NCBI GenBank assembly: GCA_964437245.1
Contig: CAYTGJ010000090.1
Coordinates: 1-18,356 of the forward strand
Length of the DNA: 18,356 nucleotides
DNA from: JANYCO01 sp964437245
GTDB lineage: Bacteria; Bacteroidota; Bacteroidia; Cytophagales; Cytophagaceae
Direction: 5' to 3'
The notes beneath the pieces are model-generated. The model was not told the origin of the DNA, made no database searches, and saw nothing but the letters and a program-made list of their open reading frames with translations. The translations under genes and the position numbers were made by a program. The stretch's first letter is position 1; each line of letters starts with the position of its first letter. This document shows positions 6,640 to 14,618 of this stretch, one piece after another.

Positions 6640-6747
6640 CGCTGGCTCGTTGGGAAGGAAGGCTATGAGAAATAATAGAGTGCGCGCCGTATATTCGCTA
6701 CTCATGAAACATATCTGTGGAATATAGTTATAGAATCAATGCCTTGA

Positions 6748-6778
6748 TTTGAAAAAAAGCACAAAAAGAATAATTTTG
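6748..6778 (+). promoter_or_regulatory. Consensus Bacteroidota promoter for the TonB-domain gene
   Basis: TTTG (6748-6751), exactly 19 bases, then TAATTTTG (6771-6778): a full match to TTTG-N19-TAnnTTTG. It lies 27 bases before the ATG at 6806. Confidence 0.8.
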
Positions 6779-6805
6779 TAATCACTCAACCTATTACAAT
6801 ATTTT

Positions 6806-7576
6806 ATGAAAAGAAAATTGTTTGTGCTTTTTGGGTTAATACTGTCTTTATCTTCCATAAGGATGTTTGGGCAGAAAAAAGACACCTTATATATTACAAA
6901 AGAAGGAACCGTTGTCAATAAGTCAAAGGCTCAATACAAAAGAGTATTTGAAAAAGTAGCGGATAATTCATATGGTTATATTGTTACTGACTATTATATG
7001 TCAAATGAAATTTTCATGACTGCAGAGAACAAAGTAGGTAACCGGCTTTTTTTTGATGGAAGATGTACTTATTACTTTCAAAATGGGAAACAACAATGCG
7101 CAGGAAATTTTCAAAACAACAGACAAATCGGAATCTGGACATACTGGTCTGAAAATGGGAAAGATTCTACGGTTACGGAGTTTGATATTTCCGGGAAACA
7201 AAAAATAATATCTAATACACTTACCAAAAGTAATTCCTCTAGCAAACCTGTAATAATAGACACAATAGTATTAAGTGATGAAATTGATGCTGAATTTCCG
7301 GGAGGAACGAACGGCATGTCCATTTTTTTAAAACAAAATCTCCGGTATCCCTCAATAGCCAGAGAAAGATCTTTGGGGGGAAGAACTATAATCTATTTTG
7401 AAATTGACAAAGAAGGTCATATTGTTAATATCATTCCCAAGACCTTACTTGGCTTTGAAATGGAAGAAGAAGCCACAAGGGTTATTCGTGCGATGCCCAA
7501 ATGGTCTCCTGCTTATCAAAATGGGAAAGCTGTTCGGGTAAGAAGAACAATACCACTTTCATTTACACTCCCCTAG
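6806..7576 (+). CDS. Exported protein with MORN-like repeats and a TonB C-terminal domain
   Basis: A 256-residue protein with an N-terminal signal peptide (MKRKLFVLFGLILSLSSIRM, likely cut near FGQ). The middle (about 80-135) contains YwqK/MORN-like segments (YFQNGKQQCAGNFQNNRQIG, GIWTYWSENGK). Residues 163-256 are a TonB C-terminal domain: FPGGTNGMSIFLKQNLRYP, then GGRTIIYFEIDKEGHI, MPKWSPAYQNGKAVRVR and a final SFTL strand. There is no long Pro/Lys periplasmic linker and no anchor other than the signal peptide, so it is unlikely to be the energy-coupling TonB itself. Such proteins are common in Bacteroidota envelopes with unclear roles. It has a textbook promoter and lies just past the duplicated sugE tail. 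Confidence 0.85.
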   Translation: MKRKLFVLFGLILSLSSIRMFGQKKDTLYITKEGTVVNKSKAQYKRVFEKVADNSYGYIVTDYYMSNEIFMTAENKVGNRLFFDGRCTYYFQNGKQQCAGNFQNNRQIGIWTYWSENGKDSTVTEFDISGKQKIISNTLTKSNSSSKPVIIDTIVLSDEIDAEFPGGTNGMSIFLKQNLRYPSIARERSLGGRTIIYFEIDKEGHIVNIIPKTLLGFEMEEEATRVIRAMPKWSPAYQNGKAVRVRRTIPLSFTLP

Positions 7577-7666
7577 TACTGGATACAAGGATCTTTATAG
7601 TTGAATCCGTTATAAATCTCTGCTAAAATCCGGAACGCAGGGAAGGATCTAAACTGAAGGAGAAAT

Positions 7667-7908
7667 ATGGGTTTAATCAGAAAATATTTAATAGCAATAA
7701 TCAATTTAGTTATTCTGCTCTGGCTATTAAAAGTGATGTTACTAGATAAGACAAGTGATGCTATAGGACTACTTTTTTTGGTTACAATTCTTTTTTTGAT
7801 ACTTTATAATTCCTATGCTATACTAGTTTGTCATTTTTTCGCTAAGAATGAAAATGACAAATTTTATATAGAAACAGTTTGTTTTTTCTTGCTTCTTTTA
7901 CCCATTTT
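7667..7908 (+). CDS. Small hydrophobic membrane protein, cut by scaffold gap
   Basis: Eighty visible residues start at ATG 7667, after a purine-rich AAGGAGAAAT stretch that would make a good ribosome site, rare in this window. Hydrophobic segments lie at about 6-26 (YLIAIINLVILLWLLKVMLL), 33-58 (AIGLLFLVTILFLILYNSYAIL) and from 72 onward, where the sequence enters the N-run. The real C-terminus is unknown because the gap is a placeholder; the apparent stop just after it is not reliable. No family recognised. Confidence 0.55.
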
Positions 7909-7918
7909 NNNNNNNNNN
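7909..7918. other. Scaffold gap (10 Ns)
   Basis: Ten consecutive Ns. The length is probably arbitrary, so any reading frame across it is meaningless. Confidence 0.98.
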
Positions 7919-7919
7919 T

Positions 7920-8030
7920 TACTTCGTGAATAAAATAGAAGCCGTAGTTGTTCGTAGTTTGAGAGTCGAAGATTCAGTAGTTGTGCGCGAAAATGCGAGC
8001 GCCTGTGAGATACCTGGTAAGCTCCCCTGA
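7920..8030 (+). CDS. Possible C-terminal fragment after the gap
   Basis: From the gap, one frame stays open for 36 codons (YFVNKIEAVVVRSLRVEDSV onward, ending EIPGKLP) to a TGA that lies within the 33-base dispersed repeat. It might be the end of the membrane protein or of another gene lost in the gap. It may also be chance, as the composition is only mildly protein-like. Confidence 0.25.
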   Translation, partial: YFVNKIEAVVVRSLRVEDSVVVRENASACEIPGKLP

Positions 8031-8056
8031 CAGGCCATAAATATCTTATCAGGGGA
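8024..8056. repeat. Dispersed hairpin repeat, copy 2
   Basis: This matches 1089-1121 at 30 of 33 bases, same orientation. All three differences are G (copy 1) to A (copy 2). The outer halves of the two perfect hairpins of copy 1 are absent, so only the alternative central stem (CCCCTGA/TCAGGGG) can form here. Confidence 0.8.
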
Positions 8057-8074
8057 AACATAATCGGGAAAAAC

Positions 8075-8108
8075 CCGTATATGCTAAAGAACTTATATAC
8101 GGTGTTTT
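8075..8108 (+). terminator. Hairpin terminator upstream of the amide hydrolase gene
   Basis: Perfect 8-bp arms CCGTATAT (8075-8082) and ATATACGG (8095-8102) with a 12-base loop, followed by TGTTTT. It would end transcripts coming from the gap-interrupted region. Confidence 0.55.
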
Positions 8109-8141
8109 AAAACCTAATTCTATAAATGTATTTGATATACT

Positions 8142-8149
8142 TATTTTTG
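8142..8149 (+). promoter_or_regulatory. Candidate -7 box for the amide hydrolase/porin pair
   Basis: TATTTTTG matches TAnnTTTG and lies 53 bases before the ATG. There is no clear TTTG at the proper distance upstream. Confidence 0.35.
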
Positions 8150-8202
8150 TGTATATTAGTTTACAGCGTTAATATCTAATGATTTTTTAAATAAACTTAT
8201 TT

Positions 8203-9261
8203 ATGAGAACTTTTTCTTTACTTAAAACCACAGTAGTTTTAGCTTTGACTATCCTACTTTCTCCCTTGCAAAAAGTTGAAGCGTGTACCAGAGCGGTATA
8301 CAAAGGTCCCAATGGTATGGTCATTACAGGGAGGACCATGGACTTCACACTTGAAATACCGGCTAATCACTGGATTTTCCCCAGGGGAATGAAAAGAAAC
8401 GGAGAAGTAGGAAAGAACTCTATAGAATGGACTTCTAAATATGGTAGTCTAGCAGTGAGTGCGTGGGATATTTCTGTGGTTGATGGGATGAATGAAAAAG
8501 GTCTGGTAGCTAATATGCTCTGGTTGGTTGAATCGGAATATCCTGAATTTGACAAACAAGGGGCTAAAAAAGGTCTTGCCATTTCGTTATGGGCACAGTA
8601 CGCACTGGATAATTTCGCAACCGTTGCAGAGGCGGTCAACGAATTAAGAAAAGAAACGTTCGCCGTAGTATCAGATTTCATTCCCGGAACCCAAAAATTC
8701 ACAACGGTACATTTATCCTTGTCTGATGCTTCCGGAGATAATGCTATACTGGAATATATTGGAGGGAAGTTAGTGATTCATCACGATCCATCTTATACCA
8801 TAATGACCAACGATCCGCCGTATGAGCAACAACAGGCAATTGCCAGATATTGGGAAAATATTCCGGGAAAAGTTTATCTGCCCGGTTCGGTTACAGCTTC
8901 CGACCGATTTGTAAGAGCTTCTTTTTTTATGAAATCCATTCCACAAACCGACAACACAAGAGTCGCTGTTGCTGCTGTGGCCAGCGTGATGAGGAATGTA
9001 TCAGTACCTTACGGATTTGAAATAGAAGGATACCCAAATTTGTCCACAACCCGCTGGAGGTCTCTAGCAGACCAGAAAAATCTCGTGTATTACTTTGAAA
9101 CGGCCTTAACACCAAATGCTTTTTGGGTGGATCTGAAGAAAATCGACTTCAGTGAAAAGTCCGGCGTCAAAAAATTAGATTTATCTGATCACAAAACATA
9201 CTCGGGAGAGACTTCCGCTGCTTTTGTGACTTCAAAACCATTTAAGTTTATTGGGCTATAG
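8203..9261 (+). CDS. Exported linear amide C-N hydrolase (choloylglycine hydrolase / penicillin V acylase family)
   Basis: A 352-residue Ntn hydrolase. A signal peptide (MRTFSLLKTTVVLALTILLS) ends just before ACTRAVY, so cleavage next to C28 would expose the catalytic N-terminal Cys. Family landmarks follow with the correct spacing: GRTMDF carries R44 (Cys+16) and D47 (Cys+19), GMNEKGLVANMLWL lines the site, NDPPYEQQ carries N203, and SDRFVRAS carries the late conserved Arg. Members cleave amides such as conjugated bile acids, penicillin V or acyl-homoserine lactones. The substrate cannot be read from the sequence; export fits an envelope or extracellular role. A porin gene follows 53 bases later on the same strand, probably co-transcribed. 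Confidence 0.9.
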   Translation: MRTFSLLKTTVVLALTILLSPLQKVEACTRAVYKGPNGMVITGRTMDFTLEIPANHWIFPRGMKRNGEVGKNSIEWTSKYGSLAVSAWDISVVDGMNEKGLVANMLWLVESEYPEFDKQGAKKGLAISLWAQYALDNFATVAEAVNELRKETFAVVSDFIPGTQKFTTVHLSLSDASGDNAILEYIGGKLVIHHDPSYTIMTNDPPYEQQQAIARYWENIPGKVYLPGSVTASDRFVRASFFMKSIPQTDNTRVAVAAVASVMRNVSVPYGFEIEGYPNLSTTRWRSLADQKNLVYYFETALTPNAFWVDLKKIDFSEKSGVKKLDLSDHKTYSGETSAAFVTSKPFKFIGL

Positions 9262-9314
9262 CTCAAAGTGACAACCAACTGAATGGAAATAATATGAAAG
9301 GTTAATTAAATGAT

Positions 9315-10505
9315 ATGCCTGCACGACTCTGTTTGATATTTTGGGCATTTTTTATCTTTTATCCGATAACAGCTTACACGCAGAGTCTCACGGATTCCGT
9401 AGAAATATCTGTCAGACCTTATGCAGGACTTAGAGGACACCTGGCTGTTTATGACCGTGAATTAGAAGTTCAGGAAAATGCGTCACGAACAGGAGTGGAA
9501 TTGAGTATAAAGAAAAACAAGGTAGCGTTTATTGCCGGAGCAGAACTTCAGGTCAATATGTTCAAGGGCGGTCAATCTTTTAATACCGATGGAAATCTGT
9601 CCGGAGGTTTTTTGATTGTACAATCTGAACAGAAACAACAAGTTTTCGCAAGTCGTTTGGGTTATTTGGGGCTAAGTTTTGCTAAGTACGGTTCAGTTTC
9701 CATTGGAAAACAATGGAGCGTTTATCGGGATGTTACTTCCTATACGGATAGATTTAGCTTTTTTGTTGCAAGAGCCTCGGCTACTTTCATAGGAGGCACG
9801 GATGGCGGTGCAAACGGAACAGGACGTGCAGACCAATCCATTATTTACAGAAATAAGATAGGCCCCCTGCACATCGGTGTTCAGCTTCAGGCAAGAGGTG
9901 GAAATAATGACAGGTTTATTGATGGTTTTGGGGCATCCGTTCAGGCAGAAATCCGAAAAGACCTATACATAGGAGCAGCCTATAACCGGGCTTTGCTTAG
10001 TAACAGTCTATTAAGCAGCGGAACAATAGTAGGACTTTCGGGTCACCCTACTTATTTCTCTTTGGGAACTAAGTATGTTGGCCAAAAAATAGATTTTAGT
10101 ATTGTAGGCATATTACAGCAAAATGGTGATTTTACGCAAGGGTATTATTTTGACACGGGGTTAGGAGCAATGACCCCAACAGTAGTATTTGATTCTAAAG
10201 GGTTGGAAGTTTTCGGGAAATACAAACTGAAAAAATTTGCCTTCTTAGCCGGGTATAATCTGTATGTTCCCAATACAAATGCAATTTCAACCGTTTCCGG
10301 ACAATCGCCACTTTATTCGGGATTCAGAAAAAACGATGTAATTGCAGGAATGGTCTATCAGCCGTTAAGATTTGTTCAGATATACTGCGAACAAAGGATA
10401 TCGTTAGGGAAAAATGCTTTGGGAGAGAAAGAACAAAGTGTATTTACGATCGGAATGAAAATAGAGCTATCTAAACGATACAATAAGCAAATTAAATTTG
10501 AATAG
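9315..10505 (+). CDS. Outer-membrane porin-like beta-barrel protein
   Basis: A 396-residue protein with a signal peptide (MPARLCLIFWAFFIFYPITA, likely cut before QSLTDS). The rest alternates polar and hydrophobic residues in short strands with Gly/Asn turns (RLGYLGLSFAKYGSVSIGKQ, KKFAFLAGYNLYVP) and ends in barrel-like strands (QSVFTIGMKIELS). The pattern GYLGLSFAKYGSVSIGKQWS matches general-porin (OmpC-like, Porin_4) barrels found in some Bacteroidota. A loop of GGTDGGANGTGRADQSIIYR could be the inward constriction loop. It probably lets small solutes cross the outer membrane, and its place behind the amide hydrolase suggests a shared substrate. The protein ends KQIKFE, not in a terminal aromatic. 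Confidence 0.8.
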   Translation: MPARLCLIFWAFFIFYPITAYTQSLTDSVEISVRPYAGLRGHLAVYDRELEVQENASRTGVELSIKKNKVAFIAGAELQVNMFKGGQSFNTDGNLSGGFLIVQSEQKQQVFASRLGYLGLSFAKYGSVSIGKQWSVYRDVTSYTDRFSFFVARASATFIGGTDGGANGTGRADQSIIYRNKIGPLHIGVQLQARGGNNDRFIDGFGASVQAEIRKDLYIGAAYNRALLSNSLLSSGTIVGLSGHPTYFSLGTKYVGQKIDFSIVGILQQNGDFTQGYYFDTGLGAMTPTVVFDSKGLEVFGKYKLKKFAFLAGYNLYVPNTNAISTVSGQSPLYSGFRKNDVIAGMVYQPLRFVQIYCEQRISLGKNALGEKEQSVFTIGMKIELSKRYNKQIKFE

Positions 10506-10621
10506 CTTATGAAAATTCAGCTGCGTGTTCTACTATACCATTAGGCGTTTCGTCGGAACATTTGCAGAGGTATTTTAAAAGAAGTATTTCAGAAGGTTTC
10601 CTTTCGGATATACTCTTGTAA
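10502..10621 (+). pseudogene. Possible remnant of an AraC-type helix-turn-helix domain
   Basis: Directly after the porin stop, one frame reads PLGVSSEHLQRYFKRSISEG before a TAA at 10619. GVSSEHLQRYFKR resembles the recognition-helix stretch of AraC-family regulators. There is no start codon and about 39 codons in all. AraC-type domains often accompany DJ-1/PfpI domains, and such a fragment lies next door on the other strand. Short enough to be chance. Confidence 0.25.
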
Positions 10622-10653
10622 TTTTGATGCTGCCAAATAATGCGTGGTGAATT

Positions 10654-10812
10654 CTATTTTTTATTATCTTTTGCAAAAAGCAATATCTCATACTGGTTTC
10701 CCACAAACCTATTCGCTTTCACAAAAACATCGATCGGACCTGAGAAGTCCTGCAATTCCATTTCCTGATAGACATAAACACCGATCTTTACTTTTTTCTG
10801 TGTAAAAATCAT
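10654..10812 (-). pseudogene. Truncated DJ-1/PfpI family protein (N-terminal 52 codons)
   Basis: An ATG-started frame reads MIFTQKKVKIGVYVYQEMEL, then QDFSGPIDVFVKANR and YEILLFAKDNKK, then TAG. The first beta strand and MELQDFSGPIDVF match the start of DJ-1/PfpI class-I glutamine-amidotransferase-like proteins (typical pattern VELLDFAGPYEVF). Full-length members have about 190-330 residues; the nucleophile-elbow Cys and everything after strand 2 are missing. It reads as the surviving 5' end of a deleted gene. No terminator follows it. Confidence 0.7.
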
Positions 10813-10867
10813 TGTTGTAAAAATTTATACGTGGTTACTACAAAGTGTATTTTATAATATATATAAA

Positions 10868-10894
10868 AGGCAGTCGCTTGACAAGCGACTGCCT
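10868..10894 (-). terminator. Terminator of the large type IX-secreted protein gene
   Basis: AGGCAGTCGCT / AGCGACTGCCT, an 11-bp perfect stem with loop TTGAC (27 bases in all), followed on the minus strand by TTTTATATAT. It lies 50 bases beyond the stop codon at 10945. Confidence 0.85.
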
Positions 10895-10944
10895 AAGGAA
10901 ATTAATTCGTGCTTACAAAGCAAATTCTTCCAATACGAAAAAAT

Positions 10945-13900
10945 CTATTGTTTATATACTACATGACTGTTCGTTCCAACCTTGACAAAATACACTCCGC
11001 TCGCAAATTTAGAAAAATCAACCGTCAGTTTAGATTCACTTATTGGTGTTACATTGACAGAAGATGTCATATTCACTCCAATAGAGTTTAGAATCTCAAC
11101 TTTTTGCTGACTCAACTTTGTCCCTTCGATCGTAAGCAAATGATTGACCGGATTAGGAAAAACAACAATGCTTGCTCCTTCTAATACAACCGACTGTATA
11201 GACGAATACATCACACTGCCATCATAGTCGGTTTGTTTTAGGCGATAGTAGGAAACACCACTGAGGGGTTGAGTATCGTTGTATTCATAATCCAATACTA
11301 CAGATGAATTGCCGGATCCTTTTACAGTACCAAGGGCCTCCCAATCTATCGCATTCTTACTACGTTCTATAATAAAATAATCGTTGTTTATTTCAGATGC
11401 AGTAGTCCAATCCAAACGAATATTTCGACGTTCCAGACTAGTCGCTTCAAAGTTAATCAGCCTGATCGGCAACACCGCATCGACTCTTCCTACTGTCACA
11501 AAGCTGGTACTGTTGGCAGCAACTATTGCAGGAGAAATCCCACTTATCGTAAGTACAGGATGGGTATAAGAGAAGGAAATACCATCGTCTGTACCATACA
11601 TATCGGCATCAGAAAAATCTTCGTCTTCGTCTACCAACAACCTCATAGTACTCAAATCTGTCAACCATAAATTGGTGGTGTCTTTTAATCTTATGTCAAT
11701 ACTAAAATCTCCATTAAAATTGGTATTGGTTACTTTCCACTCACGCTCGAGCCGAGCTAATACGGTGGAAGGTTTTTCGGCATTAGCAGCAATAGTATTT
11801 TCAAGAGCTCTATTGTCGTCTGCGATGATCAAATACTGCCTGTCGGAAGAAAACGTTCCTGTGTTGGCGACATTGGTGCTGGCCAAACTACTGATGTAAA
11901 CTCTTATTGAATCTGAAATTGTTTTCGATTGTTTTTGCAACAATCCCGAAACATCATCTCTTCCAATACCAATGATCTGATGATTATAAGGAGCGGTATT
12001 GGTAAACACTGTCAAGTCTACAGAGTTTTTATAATCTGTAGGCAAGCTTATTCCATACTTAATCGCCAGATAAGATTGTATTTTCCTAATTGCGGTAGCG
12101 CTTACCGGCCCTCCTGCTGTGCTAGGGGCACCTGTTTTATAAACGATTACCTCCGCTATATTTCCCAGCATATTTTCACTCAAAGACAAACCGTCGTTAC
12201 TAACGTCCGACCCTACAGACGACCGATTGGTATTGTAGCTATAATTATTGGTTCCGTCTATATTGCCGGGCACACCGTTCCAATGTATCACACGTTGGGA
12301 GCCATCCTTAGGAAGGATATAAGAAGTAACACCATAATTGATCCCCAATGCAGTAGGCGGATACCGATTGGCTCCCGTCCAGACGGATGGTCTTGTTGCA
12401 CTTCCTCCATTATACCACTGTACATGGGTTAAGTCCCGGCCAAAGGCATAAATAGTTCTCCATCCATTGTCATCCACCTTTGACATCGCAAACACATGGA
12501 CCGCTTCCTGCCCACTGGCGAAGGCAGCTCCGATCATCGCATCCGTTCCATCGAAATGTACTGAGGGATGGTAGTTAAAATGTATATTATTCTCTACATA
12601 AGTGGGCTGATAAGTTGTATTACTTTGAATATGGTGGTTCTCTTTTGGTGAATTATCATTCCAATAAGTCAAACGAGTACCGTTATTACTTGTACTTGCT
12701 CCCCGGTCTGTTTTCAGCCAGAGCTGTAAGCCAGCCAGTTCCCCTCCTGGTGCCTGAGCAAGCCCTGCGAAAGTAAAATATTGTCCGTCGGCTATATTGA
12801 CAGAAGCACTCTGCATGGCATCCAGAAGTATCCATGTATCACTCTCATCAAATGTAGCATCATTGCTTACAATAAGATATTTCGAATTCGGATGTCCACT
12901 TTTTAGATAAACAGTATTGGTTTCACCTGTTTCCTGTGCTTTCCATACACGCTCCATGATACTGTTAACCGTACCTGCATACGTTGCTCCCGAATAATTA
13001 TAGCTTGCATAATTCGCCGGCTGTCCATTATCTCCTACCATTAAAAAGTTCAGGTTATTTACATCGGGTCTTCCTGTATTTGTATTATTGGTTGTAAAAT
13101 CATTATCGGTAGAAATGATAAGATTATTGTTGTCGTTTACGGACTTTGAAATTTTCTGATGCAAATCAGAGCCGTTGTCTCGCCCGATACCAAAAATATG
13201 ATTTTGATATCCTGTGTTGTTTGCACCCGTCCATAAATTACTTCCACTGGAGTTTACATAATTCGCTTGTGTAGTAGGGTCTAGTGTGATACCGTATTTT
13301 ACTGCCAGATAACTTTGTATTCTATTCAGGTCTGTGGCAGTAATATCTGTATTGGTAGAACTTCCGGTATAAATAATTACTTCCGCAATATCACCGTTCA
13401 TATAATCCGTATTATTTCGATCACAGCCCACCGTATAAGGCGAAAGGTTGGCTACCGTATAATTGGTTTTCGCAACATTGTTAGGAGTGCCATTCCAAAT
13501 TACTCTGGGGGTTGGATCTACACCCGCTGTGCCTTTCGGCAAAATATAGCTCGTTAAAGCAAAGAGTTCATTTAGCGACTGTCCTTCCCTTTCAGCACAA
13601 CTGACACGAAAACTAGTCCTCAAATTACGCCAATGCGAGTGCAAGCAGTCTGCATTAAAACTATAGGTAGTATACCAGGAATCATCTGTAGCATACCCAG
13701 CTCCTGTATTTAATCTTGAGACTACAAACACATACAACGCATTGGTCAAAGCCGTAGAATAGCTGGGAGTCTCCAATCTATGCGTATTCGCTCGCTCAAA
13801 ATTAACAGTAGGATTGAAGTTGTAAAGTGTATTCACATCACTCCCCACATATATAGGCCTTCTGGCATCTGTCGCTTGGGTATGATGTCTGTTATTACCA

Positions 13901-14061
13901 GACTGATCGTTCCAATCGGTTACTTTATTACCAGAAGTAGTAATGCCCGCATTTGCTTTCAGCCAAAGCTGCAATGTAGCATTGGAGTTATTAACTCCTC
14001 CAGGAGTCTGTCCTAAGATTGTAAATGGCACCAGCGTTAGAATAAGTAGTACATGTTTCAT
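10945..14061 (-). CDS. Large type IX-secreted surface protein with two tandem LamG-like/DUF8202 modules
   Basis: A 1038-residue protein with a signal peptide (MKHVLLILTLVPFTILGQ). Two homologous modules lie about 410 residues apart: LQLWLKANAG (30-39) and LQLWLKTDRG (445-454), SYILPKG (171) and SYILPKD (580), GDIAEVIIY (223) and GNIAEVIVY (633), IQSYLAVKYGITL (248) and IQSYLAIKYGISL (661), FGIGRD (290) and IGIGRD (697), then ERVWKAQ (370) and EREWKVT (772). The LQLWLK start is LamG/lectin-like; the SYLAVKYG region is typical of DUF8202. Residues 865-960 look like a beta-sandwich linker (LDWTTASEINNDYFIIERS). Residues 963-1038 form a type A T9SS sorting domain (VVFPNPVNHLLTIEG, GVYFVKVG). It is probably exported by the Por system and attached to the cell surface or released; ligand unknown. 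Single-gene transcript with a strong terminator. Confidence 0.85.
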   Translation of the reverse strand: MKHVLLILTLVPFTILGQTPGGVNNSNATLQLWLKANAGITTSGNKVTDWNDQSGNNRHHTQATDARRPIYVGSDVNTLYNFNPTVNFERANTHRLETPSYSTALTNALYVFVVSRLNTGAGYATDDSWYTTYSFNADCLHSHWRNLRTSFRVSCAEREGQSLNELFALTSYILPKGTAGVDPTPRVIWNGTPNNVAKTNYTVANLSPYTVGCDRNNTDYMNGDIAEVIIYTGSSTNTDITATDLNRIQSYLAVKYGITLDPTTQANYVNSSGSNLWTGANNTGYQNHIFGIGRDNGSDLHQKISKSVNDNNNLIISTDNDFTTNNTNTGRPDVNNLNFLMVGDNGQPANYASYNYSGATYAGTVNSIMERVWKAQETGETNTVYLKSGHPNSKYLIVSNDATFDESDTWILLDAMQSASVNIADGQYFTFAGLAQAPGGELAGLQLWLKTDRGASTSNNGTRLTYWNDNSPKENHHIQSNTTYQPTYVENNIHFNYHPSVHFDGTDAMIGAAFASGQEAVHVFAMSKVDDNGWRTIYAFGRDLTHVQWYNGGSATRPSVWTGANRYPPTALGINYGVTSYILPKDGSQRVIHWNGVPGNIDGTNNYSYNTNRSSVGSDVSNDGLSLSENMLGNIAEVIVYKTGAPSTAGGPVSATAIRKIQSYLAIKYGISLPTDYKNSVDLTVFTNTAPYNHQIIGIGRDDVSGLLQKQSKTISDSIRVYISSLASTNVANTGTFSSDRQYLIIADDNRALENTIAANAEKPSTVLARLEREWKVTNTNFNGDFSIDIRLKDTTNLWLTDLSTMRLLVDEDEDFSDADMYGTDDGISFSYTHPVLTISGISPAIVAANSTSFVTVGRVDAVLPIRLINFEATSLERRNIRLDWTTASEINNDYFIIERSKNAIDWEALGTVKGSGNSSVVLDYEYNDTQPLSGVSYYRLKQTDYDGSVMYSSIQSVVLEGASIVVFPNPVNHLLTIEGTKLSQQKVEILNSIGVNMTSSVNVTPISESKLTVDFSKFASGVYFVKVGTNSHVVYKQ

Positions 14062-14381
14062 ACCTCGTAGTTTTAGTTTATTAATATATTGATTGTTGCT
14101 AACAGAGTTTTTCTTCCTATCTTTTCTTAGTATTCTAAGATATCTTCACCGAGTTTTCTTCCTTCGAATTCTATAAGCTACGATAATAGAAGAAGCTTTA
14201 ATTTCCTATAATGCTTGTTTCAGAACATTGTTTTTCTTTTGCCAACGATTTTTTTTCAGGTAAAGTTTGAAAAACGATTCTGGAGAGAGGGACTGATATT
14301 CTTTATTCGTGGTTTACTATCCGTAAAAAGAGAGCGGATATAACACAGTTCCTTTATCGTATTTTCCCCGTGATGAATATT

Positions 14382-14430
14382 AAAAGACTATCCCCCCGGA
14401 GGGCTTGTTACCAGAGGGATTTCGTCTTTT
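14382..14430 (-). terminator. Terminator-like structure downstream of the rhomboid gene
   Basis: AAAAGAC (14382-14388) pairs with GTCTTTT (14424-14430), and inside it ATCCC (14390-14394) pairs with GGGAT (14416-14420). T-runs follow on both strands. It lies about 190 bases past the rhomboid stop, rather far for a simple terminator. Confidence 0.4.
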
Positions 14431-14479
14431 TTTGTTTTTTAGGATAAAGAATGTGTCGTCAGACTAGTACTCAAAACCG

Positions 14480-14510
14480 TACTTGTGATTTTTCAAAAAA
14501 GGCACAAGTA
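14480..14510. repeat. Perfect inverted repeat
   Basis: TACTTGTG (14480-14487) and CACAAGTA (14503-14510) flank a loop with T5 and A6 runs that could extend the pairing. No known site recognised. Confidence 0.5.
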
Positions 14511-14618
14511 TTCCCCTTTGTAAAATACGTATAAATTGGATGACAAAAAGAAATAAAAAAATGCTCTCCACAATGATATTAGGTTTCATACCGCATCATC
14601 AGGCGATATAAGCATTGC

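Larger units (their letters stand above)
14062..14618. other. 557-base noncoding stretch
   Basis: No gene-like frame was found on either strand. It holds the 5' region of the large minus-strand gene and three inverted repeats: TATCCG/CGGATA (about 14318-14340), 14382-14430, and 14480-14510. No good TTTG-N19-TAnnTTTG match was found for the large gene. Confidence 0.6.

Noticed and set aside
6142..6660. A tandem duplication of the whole 498-base unit
   Set aside because: Sequence after 6640 does not match sequence after 6142, so only the sugE tail and flank are repeated.
7864..8061. A minus-strand frame spanning the first gap
   Set aside because: It reads through Ns and the dispersed repeat, so it has no support.
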